A stretch of DNA of 64,000 bases from Forficula auricularia (taxonomy: Eukaryota; Arthropoda; Insecta; Dermaptera; Forficulidae): positions 10,498,605-10,562,604 of the forward strand of contig JALMQS010000061.1 in NCBI GenBank assembly GCA_024734495.1. Reading direction: 5' to 3'. The position numbers and the translations under genes are program-made. Shown one piece after another: positions 20,581-30,666 of the stretch. The number at the start of each line of letters is the position of its first letter. Within the stretch, counting starts at the first letter, position 1. Below the pieces are notes generated by a model that was given only the letters and a program-made list of their open reading frames with translations, made no database searches and was not told the DNA's origin.

Positions 20581-21440
20581 TACAATCGTTCGATCGATCT
20601 CTATAAAACAAATCGAATTATTTCTGATTACCTGCATTCAACAAATGGATCTAAAGATAACAAACTCAAAATCTCTTCAGTTCTTCGTATTGATAATACC
20701 AACATTTTACTATGAAAACGAACTTTCTACGACTTTCCTTTCTTGAGTTATCATAGATATTAGAACTCAGAAAGACGGAACAAAAATCATGGTTGAAAAT
20801 TATTATTCACTACGTTTCAGATATTACAGCAAATAGTATGATGATAAGAATAGGTATATCAGGATTTGAAGTTTCCGGTTCTGGGAGGTATGGATGGATT
20901 GAAAAATTAGATAACATATCGCATTTCCTGAAAAAGTATTTACACATTCTCAGCTACACTTTCAGGAAATATGATGATATATACATGATGTTTCTCTGTA
21001 GCCAAAATTTACAAATTTTGAAGATAAATGAGATATCAAAATTTATTATTATTATATGATGGCCATTAACTGAACTTTTTTACTTGAATGGAAACGGATA
21101 GTGTATGTAGTATATATATGTTTGGTTGACTATATGGAATTTGTAAAATATACATGATGTTTCTCTATAACCAAAATTTGTAAATTTAAATGAGATATCA
21201 AATTTTTTAAATTATAATACTAATATTTTTTAATGATTGGAAAACGCTTCCCTCTATTTAAAAGCATAGAAAATGTTTGTTAAAACACTTTTTGTCTAGG
21301 TTTAAAAGGTTTAATTAAGTTTCGTAACCCCCCCCCCCCCCTCCTTCCCCATGAATTCAATTAAAAAAAAAAAAAAAAAAATAGAATTTGATCAAACTAT
21401 TTTTTTGAAAATTTTGATTTGAATATTTCTCATCCTCATC
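20581..21440. other. AT-rich sequence with an imperfect direct repeat
   Basis: A ~70-bp unit (TACATGATGTTTCTCT, CCAAAATTT, AATGAGATATCAAA) occurs at 20980-21045 and again at 21150-21212. A C14 run and an A run lie at 21328-21380. No gene supported. Confidence 0.5.
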
Positions 21441-21442
21441 AT

Positions 21443-21988
21443 CAGGGCCAACGCGTGGGGCGGGCGATCGCCTTGGGCGACGCGGCAAAGGGGCTTAAAA
21501 AATTTAGAGTTGTAAATTTTGAATCTTATAAAAAGAGTAGGTTAGGCTATATTGCATACGTAAAAAAGTTGTCTGTCAGAAAAAGTTCAAAGTTAAAATT
21601 TAATCGATCCGTCCAATTTAACATTCCAATTTTTATAACGGAAAACTCGGGCTCATGATGCGGCTATTTGAATGAGGGTTGTAGGGTGTAAGGTGTAGTG
21701 CGAGGGTTGTAAATTAAAGGTTTTCAGCAAACATAGACCCAAGATTAATTAAATGAATAGAAAAATATCTTTACTAGCGTCTAGACTGTGATATCTTCAG
21801 TATCAGTAATGGTGAGCGTGAGAGTCGATCGATATTAATTTACTGACTTTTGCATGGAGGTTAGTGTTAGTCAGTCAGTACACCACGGCCGTCGCCGTCG
21901 GCCAAAAATGACATTATAAAAAACGTACCGTAAAGGGGGAGGGCTGGTAAAACTCGCCCGGGCGCTTACAACCCACGCGACGACCCTG
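21443..21988. mobile_element. Non-autonomous hAT-like element
   Basis: The left end CAGGGCCAACGCGTGGG and the right end CCCACGCGACGACCCTG form a terminal inverted repeat. The flanking 8-mers CTCATCAT and CACATAAT could be a decayed 8-bp target duplication, the hAT length. The interior is 546 bp of mixed composition; its 79-codon plus-strand frame shows no transposase motif. A related-looking end may lie at 62515. Confidence 0.55.
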
Positions 21989-22605
21989 CACATAATCTTC
22001 TTAGATATTATTATTGTATTTCTGGAAGACATTTTATTATTCGAGATAAGTCAGTCTCTCTCTGAAAGTTTATTATTCAAAATTTTCGATGATTTTCTGA
22101 TGAAAATTTTTCCATTCCTTTGACCATGGTGTGCAAAAGAATACATACTAACTTACTCAAATAGAAAAATATTTTAAGGTGTAAAGGAAAAAAGAACTTG
22201 CTAACGCGTTAAAGGAAAACATGAAAGTGACGAGTGTGACACGAACTAGGAAGTGAAAGCTCCTGGTCGCGATCATCGACTCATTCGTAAACAATATATA
22301 TCAGTAGATATAAACATTCCTCGTAAGTGTCAAATGCTTTAGTTGTACCTATTTGCCATTTTTATATTAATTTCCCAAAATATAAACAATTCATAACTTA
22401 TTTATTTTGATAATTTTTGCTTTTTCTTGTCCATTTCGAAATATATATTCGGTTTAATTTATTAGGACTAAAACTTCTTAAATTCGTTTAACTGCTAACA
22501 GCTTGGACGCTAGATGGAATTCGAAACGGATACTTTTTTCAAACGCAATAGACTATATATTTTACCTATTATACTAGATATTTTTACTCGGAGACTGATT
22601 GATAG
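21989..22605. other. AT-rich sequence without recognised features
   Basis: No gene or repeat end supported. Confidence 0.4.
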
Positions 22606-22705
22606 ATGTAAAACTGAGGATTTATTGGGAATCATTACAAGGATAAATAAAAAGATAATTCCCAATAAAAGAATATTTATTGAAAAATTGTCTTTTTACA
22701 ACTTT

Positions 22706-22748
22706 TGAACCGACTTTTCTGAGGATCTTTCCTCCTTCATCAGGGATC
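22706..22748 (-). ncRNA. Hammerhead-like motif, variant
   Basis: Minus strand: stem I arm GATCC, CTGATGA (743-737), extra A, stem II GGAGG/CCTCA, then GAAA-AG-TC and GGTTC. It has the loop and stem II of the motif at 4139, but stem III is AG rather than CG and the pair next to GAAA is lost. Confidence 0.45.
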
Positions 22749-23111
22749 AAAGGGTCGATGAAGGAAGTTTGAAATCATTTTTCTTCTTGTCTTAACAACA
22801 AACACTGAAAAAAGAGACAAGAAGGAAAATTATCACATGCTTTCTTCATTAGCCGGATACTGACTGAGGATTTCCTTCGCGAGGCCAGCCAGCCCTTTGA
22901 GGTAAATATCTGGTTGGTCAGTACGTGCCTCGCCCAAAGCAAAAGTGCCAGTTGCCTCGTCTGAGGCTGCCTCGGCCCGATCCCTCGGTTGTAGGTTTTT
23001 GTGAATGCTCAATGGACCCTCGGGTCGTTTCCTGCGTTCACTCAGGACGGTTCTGCGGTAATCGTCCGAGGCAGCCTCGCGAGGCTGGTCTCTCAGTCAC
23101 TATCCGGCCAT

Positions 23112-23156
23112 GTGAACACTGAAGAAGGAGGCAGGATCTTCTGAAAAGTCAGTTAA
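23112..23156 (+). ncRNA. Hammerhead-like motif, variant partner
   Basis: Mirror partner of 22706-22748: CTGAAGA (23119-23125), extra A, stem II GGAGG/CTTCT held by G-U and Watson-Crick pairs, GAAA (23143-23146), AG, TC. Stem I is weak (one mismatch next to the core). Confidence 0.4.
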
Positions 23157-23222
23157 ATAGTTCTTAAAAGGAAACTTTCCAATAAATATTCTTTTATTGG
23201 TAATCATCTTTTATCCATCCAT

Positions 23223-24368
23223 AGACTGACTACCTTCTATTCAATCCTTAGTATTAGACATGATCATTTTCAATTCCTCAGAATAAATAAAAGTATTGGA
23301 GTGATTTCTCGATCTCTCTGGAAAATAGACATTTTCTGATTCCTAAAAATAAATACTAATAGAAAGTATACGATCTTTTCTATAGAATCAGTACACATTT
23401 TGATCTAAATTAAGCGTTCTCCGACCTCAAGTGTTCAAAAAGAGCTAAAAAACCTTCTGCCTCTCTGAAATTTTAATAGAAAACTCCACATTAATATATT
23501 AAAAGTTCTTATTAAAATGTTATTTTACGTAAACTATATTGAGAGACTTGAAAAAACTTTTATGATTTTCTCGGGTAATATTTATATTTACCTCCACTCT
23601 AGAAACGATCGTTAGATAAATCATTTTTACATGCTTTATTAGAATTTATTTCTATAGTTCTGACTGCAGAGACATATTAATTATTACAAATTTTATTAAG
23701 TATGTCGTGAATTGCGATAGTTAAGTGTTATGATTTAAAGTGTTATCAAATTAGTTTTAAGGTTTTAATTTTGGAGGAGATAAACTAAAACTTCTAGTAA
23801 TTATGAATTATTATTTCTCATAATACCCAAATATTACATCATGAATGTAGTTGTTAATTATATACAGTATGAGCTAAGCATAATGATTTTATTTTGAATA
23901 AGACATTCATTTGAATAATTTAAATATAGATCGAATTTCATTTCCAACTTCCTCAAGTGTTTCGAGCTGAGGCTGCGATGTGCGTCATTCGGACAGTGTT
24001 CCTGGGCTACGGTACTTGGCGTAGAGCATGGCTCTGTCTCATTTGAAAACTATTTGAATGAATAGAGCATGGCTGAGCATTTATGTGAAGTTTCATAATA
24101 GCAACCCGTCCTTTGAATAGTAACACATGGCAGTGATCTTGAAAACATACATCTCACACCTATTATCCACAATTCAAAAACAATCCACTGATTCACTTCC
24201 TGAAAGATATTCTATGGAATATTTAATATACTACTAAATTAATTATTTTTTTAAATGAAAATTAAAAATATTTGTTTCTCTAGAAAGCCTAAAACGGTTG
24301 TAACAATTATTCCTTTTTATTCTTTAAAATAAATCAATTAATGATTTTAATGTTGTGTTTAGATTCGT
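23223..24368. other. AT-rich sequence; one direct repeat
   Basis: A ~65-bp segment at 23896-23960 (AGATCGAATTTCATTTCC, AACTTCCTCAAGTG) is repeated directly at 24521-24590, inside the hAT-like element, so it may be a duplicated flank. No gene supported. Confidence 0.4.
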
Positions 24369-24704
24369 GTTTCCCAACGTGGGGTCCACGCCCCACAGGG
24401 GGGGCAATTCGAAATTGGGCTCGACCTAGTGATATGTATTTGTGTTTTATCTTTATTTATTTCAGTTTTAGAAGCCTATAACACATTTTCCAGAAAGATT
24501 TTCCAAATGGAAAAAATATGTTGAATAAGATATTCATTGGATTAATTTAAATATAGATCAAATTTCATTTCCAACTTCCTCAAGTGGTAGGGAAAATGTG
24601 TCAAACATTAAATATGCATTTTTTAGTCTACGTTTACTCCACTTAATCTTAAATTAATTATAAAACATAGGTACTACCTTGATCAAAAAGTTTCAGGAAT
24701 TTAT

Positions 24705-25311
24705 TCAGAAAACCAAAAATACAAATTCGATATTGTCTCCTTCAAAGTACTCCTCATCGACTGCAACGCAGTCATGCCAGCGCTTGATCCAATTCTCAAA
24801 ACATTTTTTATATTCGGTTTTCGGTTTGGGCATCAGAGCCATCTTCGATTTTTTCATTATCTCCACTTGGCTGCTAAAACGCGTTCCCCGGAACGAATTT
24901 TTGAGTCGACTGAACAGGAAGAAGTCGTAGGGAACCAAATCAGTCGAATTCGGTGGCTTTTGAATGGTATTCCTTCCGTTCTTGGTCCAAAAGTTGCGGA
25001 TAACGATGGCATTGTTCGACCCCGCGCTACATGGTTCCCACAAATCCGATCTTTTTTGGCGTCTCAAAGTCAAATCATTAAACAAAATGTCTTGAACGGA
25101 TTCATAAGCGATGTTCAAGTACGGTGCCATCTCTCCAATGGTCAATTTACAGTTTTCTATCATTTCTTTGATTTTATCGACGTTTTCGTCGGTTTTCGAT
25201 GTCGACTGCGTTCGTCATCCTCGACAGACTCACGAAAACTTGGACCACACATGAAAGTTTGTTTTTCATAGAGTAACACTTCTTCAACATTTTCGCACCG
25301 TTTTTAACTCA
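24705..25311 (-). pseudogene. Mariner (Tc1/mariner superfamily) transposase, internally deleted
   Basis: On the minus strand, KTDENVDKIKEMIENC followed by LTIGEMAPYLNI and YESVQDIL is the helix-turn-helix DNA-binding part. After about 45 codons the frame jumps to the end of the catalytic domain, with PPNSTDLVPYDFFLFSRLK, which holds the third catalytic Asp of the D,D34D triad, and the C-terminal WIKRWHDC...EYFEGD block. The first two catalytic Asp regions are deleted. A frameshift lies upstream near 25200, so the N-terminus is broken. Normal mariner transposases are about 345 residues; this is roughly half. It is inactive. The large plus-strand frame here is its antisense shadow. Confidence 0.85.
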
Positions 25312-25392
25312 AAATTTAATACTAACTTGTTGATGCAAAGACGATTTCATTTTTAAAATCTTAAAAATCGGAAACGGCTCTGATAGATACCT

Positions 25393-25500
25393 AAAACCGA
25401 GTTTAAAAAATGTTTGGAGGATTGGATCAAGCGCTGGCATGAGTGCATTGCAGTCGATGGGGAGTGCTTTGAATGGGACAATAGTGATTTTGATGAATAA
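25393..25500 (+). pseudogene. Mariner transposase C-terminal fragment
   Basis: The plus strand reads KTEFKKCLEDWIKRWHEC followed by IAVDGECFEWDN and a TAA at 25498-25500. This is the same C-terminal block as in the minus-strand copy, about 80% alike by eye, so the two are separate copies or an old duplication. Only the last 35 codons are present. Confidence 0.8.
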
Positions 25501-26047
25501 ATTTGTATTTTTGATTTTCTGAATAAATCCCTGAAACTTTTTGAACAAACGAGTAGGTGCATTTTCATTACGAACTTTTTTTTATTTATTTTTAACCCTT
25601 TTTCCTTTAAAATTAAAAAAAAAATTAAATTAGAAAATTATCTTAGGATTCTCAAGAAAAAATAAATAATATCAGCGCGGAAGAAGAGAGCAAAACAGAA
25701 AAGATCTAAAACTCTAGTTACATTTAGTTTTAGATTAAAATATTTAAATCTATAAAATTATAATTACGCTTATTAGTTAACAAAATTTGATAGTAAGTAG
25801 CTACAGCAAGATATAAAATACACTTAAATGAATGTAGATTTGTAGAACTATGCCAAATACTAATCAACAAAATTTTGTTTTTGTAACTCTATATATTCGT
25901 ATAAATAACAAAAAATGTCTTTTATAAAAATTTTTACATAAGGGGTATAAGAATTTTAGAAAGGCTTAGGAGGGGGGGGGGGGTATGGCTCAAAATAGGA
26001 TGGAAAACACTGGTAGTGATCATCAAATTTAAGTTTTTCAAAGTTAT

Positions 26048-26235
26048 ACAGGAGATTGGGTTGGCCGAGTGTGTAGCAATCGTGTTTTCTTATCAAACTC
26101 TCGAGTTCAAGCCCCGCACTTTATTCAAATTCATTCTGCTATAATCTGGCTCTAACACTAAAACACACGTACACATAGACATATATATTAATGTACCACA
26201 AGTGGCTAAATGGACTAGTATCTAAGACCGTAAAA
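26048..26235 (+). mobile_element. tRNA-derived SINE-like element
   Basis: TTGGCCGAGTGTGTAGCAA resembles an A box and GAGTTCAAGCCCC a B box, spaced as in a tRNA head of Leu/Ser type. A non-tRNA body follows and ends GACCGTAAAAAAATC. It does not fold as a functional tRNA. Single copy in the window, so ends are approximate. Confidence 0.5.
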
Positions 26236-27925
26236 AAATCATTAAATACATAAAAGTTTATTTAATTTTTCCTCTTGGAGATGTAGATTAATTAACGACA
26301 CGTGTTCTTCAATGAGAAAACTATGCGACTTCTATTAGTGACGTAGCATTGTCAGTTAGTAGCCTAAAAATACTTGCCTTAAAAGGATTCTCCTTCTCTT
26401 TATCATGCAACGAGTATACGACATCTCTTCCTGATAGTATTTGATTTCTATCATAAGCTTTCCCGAAACAGCAAACAGAAAATTTCCAGAGAAGGGGGAG
26501 TAAGAAAAATTAATTAAACTTTTTAAAAATAAATTTATTTAGAAAATTAATTTAGAAAACCAAAAAAAACACAGCATATTCAGAAAGGAATGATTTTGGT
26601 TTTACTAACCGAAAATTTTAAATTATAGTTTTTTAAGGTAGTTGTTCCGCCAAATGGGTTTTCTTAGGATTTTTTTGAAATTTAGGCAGATTATTATTTA
26701 AATACTTCTGCATCGATTGGTGGCAAAACTTGTGAAATTTATGAACAATATAGTTCTGGAGATATTAAATTTCAAAAATAGAGTTTTTCAGACTCTTATA
26801 CATTGCACTATACCGGAAAGTTTACATACATATATAATTATAATTAAGAAACTCTTCTTATCATTTTTACAAAAAACTAAACCAAGATTAAACAATAACC
26901 AATACATATTTTAAGTCAACTTTGATTCATAGTTACAACAAAGTTTCTGAGATAATAATGAATGAATAATGAAAAATGTATAAAAAAAATTTACATTAAA
27001 AACAATTTGGCAACAGCGCATTTATTTAACCAGCAAAAGATGTATAAAGCGTGCATGTGCTAGATTTTTTCAAAATTATAATTTTCATAAGGTGTAACTT
27101 AGGCGTTGATTACATTTGTTAAAAAATAGCAAAACGATTTTTGTAGAAATTTTTTAACTTTGTATTTTATTTAATATAAAAATATTCAATCTCTTACAAT
27201 GGTGCCAGATTTGTCAAACGAGCACGGGAATGGCTAGAATCGGTACATAAACAGCAAAAATTTTTGGGCTTATAAATTATGAATCCTTATTGTCTGTTTT
27301 ATATTATTATTAACTTTTTGCTTGTCGCGAAAAAACTATCTTAAGCTTCATTCGCATTTGGAAGCTAAGAGTTTATAACGACTCCTTGAGATCTGGCGAG
27401 CACATATTAATTAATATCTATAAAATGATATAATATATGTTCAATTTTTAATTACCAGAACCTCTTCCACTACTTTCTCTTTTATTAATTTTAATTGAAG
27501 AATTTCATACGGTGGAATTAAAATTTTAACTTATTTTCGATGTATCTACTCTTAGACTATACTGTTCATATTTGTTATGATTTGATAACTAAATTTTTAA
27601 GGTTGTATCTCACTGTACAGTTATTAAAAAAAAATATATATAAGATTTAATGAATGATGAATCCCCTCTGATATCGCAAATAAAAATATTTATACTAAAA
27701 TCCTAGATTTTGTCCTAAAAATTAAATTCTTTCTCTCTTAAAAGATTTATGATGACTCAATTTGTTTCACGTGAAATATAGCAAAATTTTATCTTATTTG
27801 ATTTCACCGAAAATCACACAATTTTTCACTTTTATATAAAACTCTCTCTCTATCTCCGTAAATAATGGTCCGAGAGCCTTAAAACAATCGAATTTATAAG
27901 ATTTATAAAAATATTTTTGTCTTTA
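26236..27925. other. AT-rich sequence without recognised features
   Basis: About 1.7 kb. No ORF with family resemblance, RNA gene or repeat end. Confidence 0.4.
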
Positions 27926-27929
27926 AAAT

Positions 27930-28145
27930 CTTTAAACGTTTCTATCACCGTAAATAATGAAAACGTGAAAAAATCGACTTAAAATCACAAAGACTAAATT
28001 CTTTTTTGGTAAACAACTCAATCTTGATTTTAAGTCGATTCTTTCACGTTTTCAGTAGAGGTTGCCATTATTAATCAAAACATCAAAAATGGAATGCAAT
28101 AAGGTTTTCCTCTAGTATTAGATGCGAATCGATGGTTATTTTTCA
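27930..28145. repeat. Satellite orientation-switch junction
   Basis: GAAAACGTGAAAAAATCGAC (27959) is mirrored by GTCGATTCTTTCACGTTTTC (28035). The switch point is the spacer AGACTAAATTCTTTTTTGG with TAAACAACTC. The same spacer sits, inverted, at the satellite switch at 18063-18092. The minus-strand satellite continues until interrupted by the Helitron at 28146. Confidence 0.65.
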
Positions 28146-28814
28146 CGAGCTTTTCGTGCGTGCCTTCGGGCTGGTGCCCTGGCGGGCGGCGTCTCGGTCC
28201 AAAAATTGTATTCCTCTTAAAAAACTACACTCCAAATGTATACCTGTAAACTCCCGAAAATACATACTCTCTTAAAAGTTTCGCCTCATTTTCGTCCTGA
28301 CACAACTACAGAAATGAGAATCTAGATATAAATCTGGGAGTATTTCTTATTTCTATAATCTACAGCATTGTGATATTTTTTGTGTGGAAATATGTAGATT
28401 TATTTAAATAAGTGGGATCGTGTGAGGAGGAGAATTATATTATATCATTTTTTTTTAAATTTGGCAGATAATCGATATTAGGCTCCGAATATTTAAAAGA
28501 GATCAGGTGTGTGTTGTTTGTATGAAAGGCTGCTCCAGTATTGCCATGAGAAACTCGGGCGTGCGCTCTTTCTGTGCGCAAAGAAAAGCAAATTGAATAT
28601 TTAATTTTTGACTGGTGAGGGGGGCGGGGAGGAGGAATAATTATCAATATATTTAATGTTTCTTAATTTAAAATCAATTGGAGTGTTTCATTTCAAAATT
28701 CGAGTCCAAATTACGATTATATTTCAAATTTGCCGCAAATATGCCGACGGCGCTCCCTGTCGGCGGCATTACGTCAGCGTTGAGGCAAATTAATCTGGAC
28801 TAATCTATATAGTA
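28146..28814 (-). mobile_element. Non-autonomous Helitron, unusual-termini family, copy 1
   Basis: On the minus strand the element begins TACTATATAGATTAG and ends ACGAAAAGCTCG. It sits inside the satellite: joining the flanks restores the monomer text GATGGCTATTTTTGATTTTAA except for one base, with A before the 5' end and T after the 3' end, the Helitron A|T target. A GC-rich 3' region has lost ~25 bp of hairpin compared with the other copies. No Rep/helicase coding sequence. Copies 2 and 3 are at 40398-41171 and 48020-48832. Confidence 0.6.
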
Positions 28815-29062
28815 TTTAAAGTCGATTCCTCCGTCTTTACCAATGGATACCAATAATAACCGAAACGTTTAAAATACAATGCAGAATGGTTATTCCTCGA
28901 GTATTATATGAGAATCAATCACTATTTTTGAAATTTAAGTCAACATGGTCTGAAAATAGCAAGTGATATCGGATTAATAATAATGGAATAAACATATTAA
29001 TATTGCAAATGACTTTGGATAAAGTTTAGCAACGATCTGTTGCAGTTTATTTTTTATTTTTG
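28815..29062 (-). repeat. Satellite monomer and Helentron-like right end
   Basis: Continuation of the satellite interrupted by the Helitron (TAAAGTCGATTCCTCC, AACCGAAACG, TTATTCCTCGAGTATTA). It then runs into the shared right end ATATTAATATTGCAAATGAC...GCAACGATCTGTTGCAGTTT. Confidence 0.7.
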
Positions 29063-29084
29063 TTGGCTTCGGATTCATAGTCCA

Positions 29085-29465
29085 TTTAGCAGTAGGTATG
29101 TAGTATGATTCTTTTGTCATGGGTAAGTAGTGTTAGTGAGGGAGCCGGGTTTTCGCCAGTCAAATTTTTATTCTGCCGGGAGCAGGGCCTGAACTTGGGC
29201 CTTCCGCTCTAATATTGGCAACAAGGCGATCCAGAAGCTTTTTTTAACTTTAAAAACATTTATTTACAATATTATACAGTAGGTTTTTACATTAGTAAAA
29301 TTATTCTATAAGGTTACAGATTTTATACATATGTTTTATAATTAGTTTCTATGAGCAGTCTCCTTCCTAGTACAATTAAGGCTTATACTACTTTTTTTGC
29401 TTAGGCTTTAGATATTTAAGATCCAGAAGCCGTAGCTCTAACGCGCGCGACTATACGTTATGCAT
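29085..29465 (-). mobile_element. tRNA-derived SINE interrupted by a retrocopy
   Basis: On the minus strand, CGCGCGTTAGAGCTACGGC (29460-29431) followed across the insertion by GCGGAAGGCCCAAGTTCAGG has the spacing of an A box and B box (AAGTTCAGGCCC). The body continues with CCCGGCAGAATAAAAATTTG to about 29085. The two halves are separated by a 181-bp insert with an 11-bp duplication. Confidence 0.55.
29239..29419 (-). mobile_element. Short retrotransposed insertion with poly(A) tail
   Basis: Flanked by GATCCAGAAGC at 29228-29238 and 29420-29430. The minus strand ends AATAAATGTTTTTAAAG then TTAAAAAAA, that is, a polyadenylation signal followed by an A tail at the 3' end. This is the hallmark of LINE-mediated retrotransposition. 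The sequence is either a truncated LINE 3' UTR or a processed mRNA 3' end; no coding sequence is visible. Confidence 0.7.
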
Positions 29466-29885
29466 CAAAAATAAACCAAAAAAGACTCTCTTACCCATTT
29501 TCACATGAAAGTGAACAAGTATTGTGATTTTCAGTGAAATAGAAAGGAATCGATAAAAAAAATTCCGATTTCAAGTGGAAAGACCAATATTATATTTACA
29601 TTACATGTTTATATATATGTTAGCTGTTGCCTTAATTTGTTAATTTTCTCAAATTAAAAATATTTTATTGCGTATACACTACGGTCACTATTGTTGAAAT
29701 TTAAACATATTTATCATGACCCAAATGGTTATTTTATAAATTTTTTCGAAACTCCAAATTCAAATTTCTACGTTGATCATGTTACCAAAAAGAGAAACAA
29801 AGAGGTTGTCCTCTGCTTGATGCAAATAAACATACACATATATATCGAGATGATATATCTGTATAAATATATTATTTATTTGTTT

Positions 29886-29922
29886 GAGACTATAGTTTCG
29901 AAGACTTGGTCTTCATCATCAG
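29886..29922 (-). ncRNA. Hammerhead-like motif, intact core
   Basis: Minus strand: CTGATGA (922-916), extra T, stem II GAAGAC/GTCTTC with loop CAA (six perfect pairs), GAAA (899-896), stem III CTATAG, TC then the presumed cleavage point. The three-base stem III without loop is like that of the Schistosoma hammerhead (CGCGCG). Stem I beyond two pairs is not obvious. Confidence 0.6.
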
Positions 29923-30039
29923 TCTTTTTTTAATTATAAATGTTGTTTTTCATGGAGTCAATACCGTATGGATTTTACATGGAGTCAATATCCATACGGT
30001 ATTGACTCCATGAAAAACAACATTTACAATTAAAAAAGA

Positions 30040-30076
30040 CTGATGATGAAGACCAAGTCTTCGAAACTACAGTCTC
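30040..30076 (+). ncRNA. Hammerhead-like motif, partner
   Basis: CTGATGA (30040-30046), extra T, stem II GAAGAC/GTCTTC, GAAA (30063-30066), stem III CTACAG with one mismatch relative to its partner, TC (30073-30074). Confidence 0.55.
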
Positions 30077-30186
30077 AAACAAATAAACAATATATATATA
30101 TATTGGTATATACAGATATATCATCTCGATATATATGTGTGTATGTTTATTTGCATCAAGCAGAAGACAACCTCTTTGTTTCTCTT

Positions 30187-30660
30187 TGTGAATCAACAAC
30201 TCTGCTACTCTCGGAAAAACAAAAACTTTTCAATGTTACCAAAAATAGTAACCCGAAATGAAATGATAATATTTTAATTTTCAAATTTTGCATGAGTTAG
30301 ATTTTGTTATTCTGAGTGATTAGGTGAGTTTCTATTCGGGGATAGGCTATCAGGTTGCTCGGTGGTCTTAGGTTAACGGCCTTCGGCCCTACGGCGAGAA
30401 CTTCCGGTTGCTGGGTCTTCCTCGCTGTCGACAAGTTGAAGGGAAACTGAGCTTCCAGCAGGCACCAGGGCTTTATCACCCCCCTCTCTTCGATAAGATC
30501 AGTACGAAAAGATATCTAGCTTATTTGGCGTTCATATATTACAGGTAAAATAAATAATAACTTTTTAATAATCCACCAAAATATTATTCAGAATATATTC
30601 AACCGGTATATATTTACTCAAATTAAACATTAATGTTGAAGCTTTCTTTATTGAAATTAA
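30187..30660. other. Spacer with a GC-richer patch
   Basis: 30325-30500 is notably GC-rich (CGGCCTTCGGCCCTACGGCG hairpin, CTTCCGGTTGCTGGGTCTTC). It looks like the head of a SINE or a mobile element end, but boxes and boundaries are not convincing, and no second copy is in the window. Confidence 0.35.
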
Positions 30661-30666
30661 AATTAA

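Larger units (their letters stand above)
22610..23222. mobile_element. Inverted-repeat element with GC-rich core and paired hammerhead-like motifs
   Basis: Outer arms (22640-22748 and 23110-23222) are inverted copies sharing CCAATAAAAGAATATTTATTG. Each holds a hammerhead-like motif, one per strand. An inner pair of arms, CCGGATACTGACTGAG (22854) against CTCAGTCACTATCCGG (23091), brackets a GC-rich core with repeated GAGGCTGCCTCG-like and CGCGAGGC/GCCTCGCG segments. The 65-codon frame in this core follows from its composition and is not called a gene. Confidence 0.6.
24669..25561. mobile_element. Mariner element(s) in back-to-back arrangement
   Basis: The two outer ends are inverted copies over roughly 170 bp: left TTTCAGGAATTTATTCAG, right its complement CTGAATAAATCCCTGAAA. 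Each end is the 3' end of a mariner transposase reading outward (minus on the left, plus on the right). An intact mariner has one 5' and one 3' end, so this is two partial elements joined head to head, or one element with an inverted duplication of its 3' end. Confidence 0.65.
24370..26012. mobile_element. hAT-like element carrying nested mariner pieces
   Basis: The left end reads CGTGTTTCCCAACGTGGGGT with CCACGCCCCACAGGGG; the right end reads GGGGGTATGGCTCAAAATAG...GGAAAACACTG. Both match the usual left and right end style of hAT elements (CAGTGTTTCCC termini). No clear 8-bp target duplication is seen, so the pairing of these two ends is inferred. No hAT transposase is recognised. The mariner segment occupies 24669-25561. 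Confidence 0.45.
29791..30186. mobile_element. 396-bp palindromic element with paired hammerhead-like motifs
   Basis: The whole interval is one near-perfect inverted repeat: AGAGAAACAAAGAGGTTGTC at the left end against GACAACCTCTTTGTTTCTCT at the right, through the centre ATGGAGTCAATACCGTATGG / CCATACGGTATTGACTCCAT. Each arm holds an (AT)-rich tract and a hammerhead-like motif, minus on the left and plus on the right, so each RNA strand would contain one sense motif and one antisense. A related palindrome is at 38531-38897. The open frames on both strands are mirror images of the repeat. Confidence 0.75.

Noticed and set aside
22925..23122. 65-codon frame rich in Pro, Arg and Cys
   Set aside because: Explained by the GC-rich inverted-repeat core; runs into the inverted arm and hammerhead-like motif.
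24774..25271. 165-codon plus-strand frame
   Set aside because: Antisense shadow of the mariner transposase fragment, which has clear family motifs on the minus strand.
29691..30261. Several overlapping 70-80 codon frames on both strands
   Set aside because: Mirror images produced by the palindrome; no independent coding evidence.
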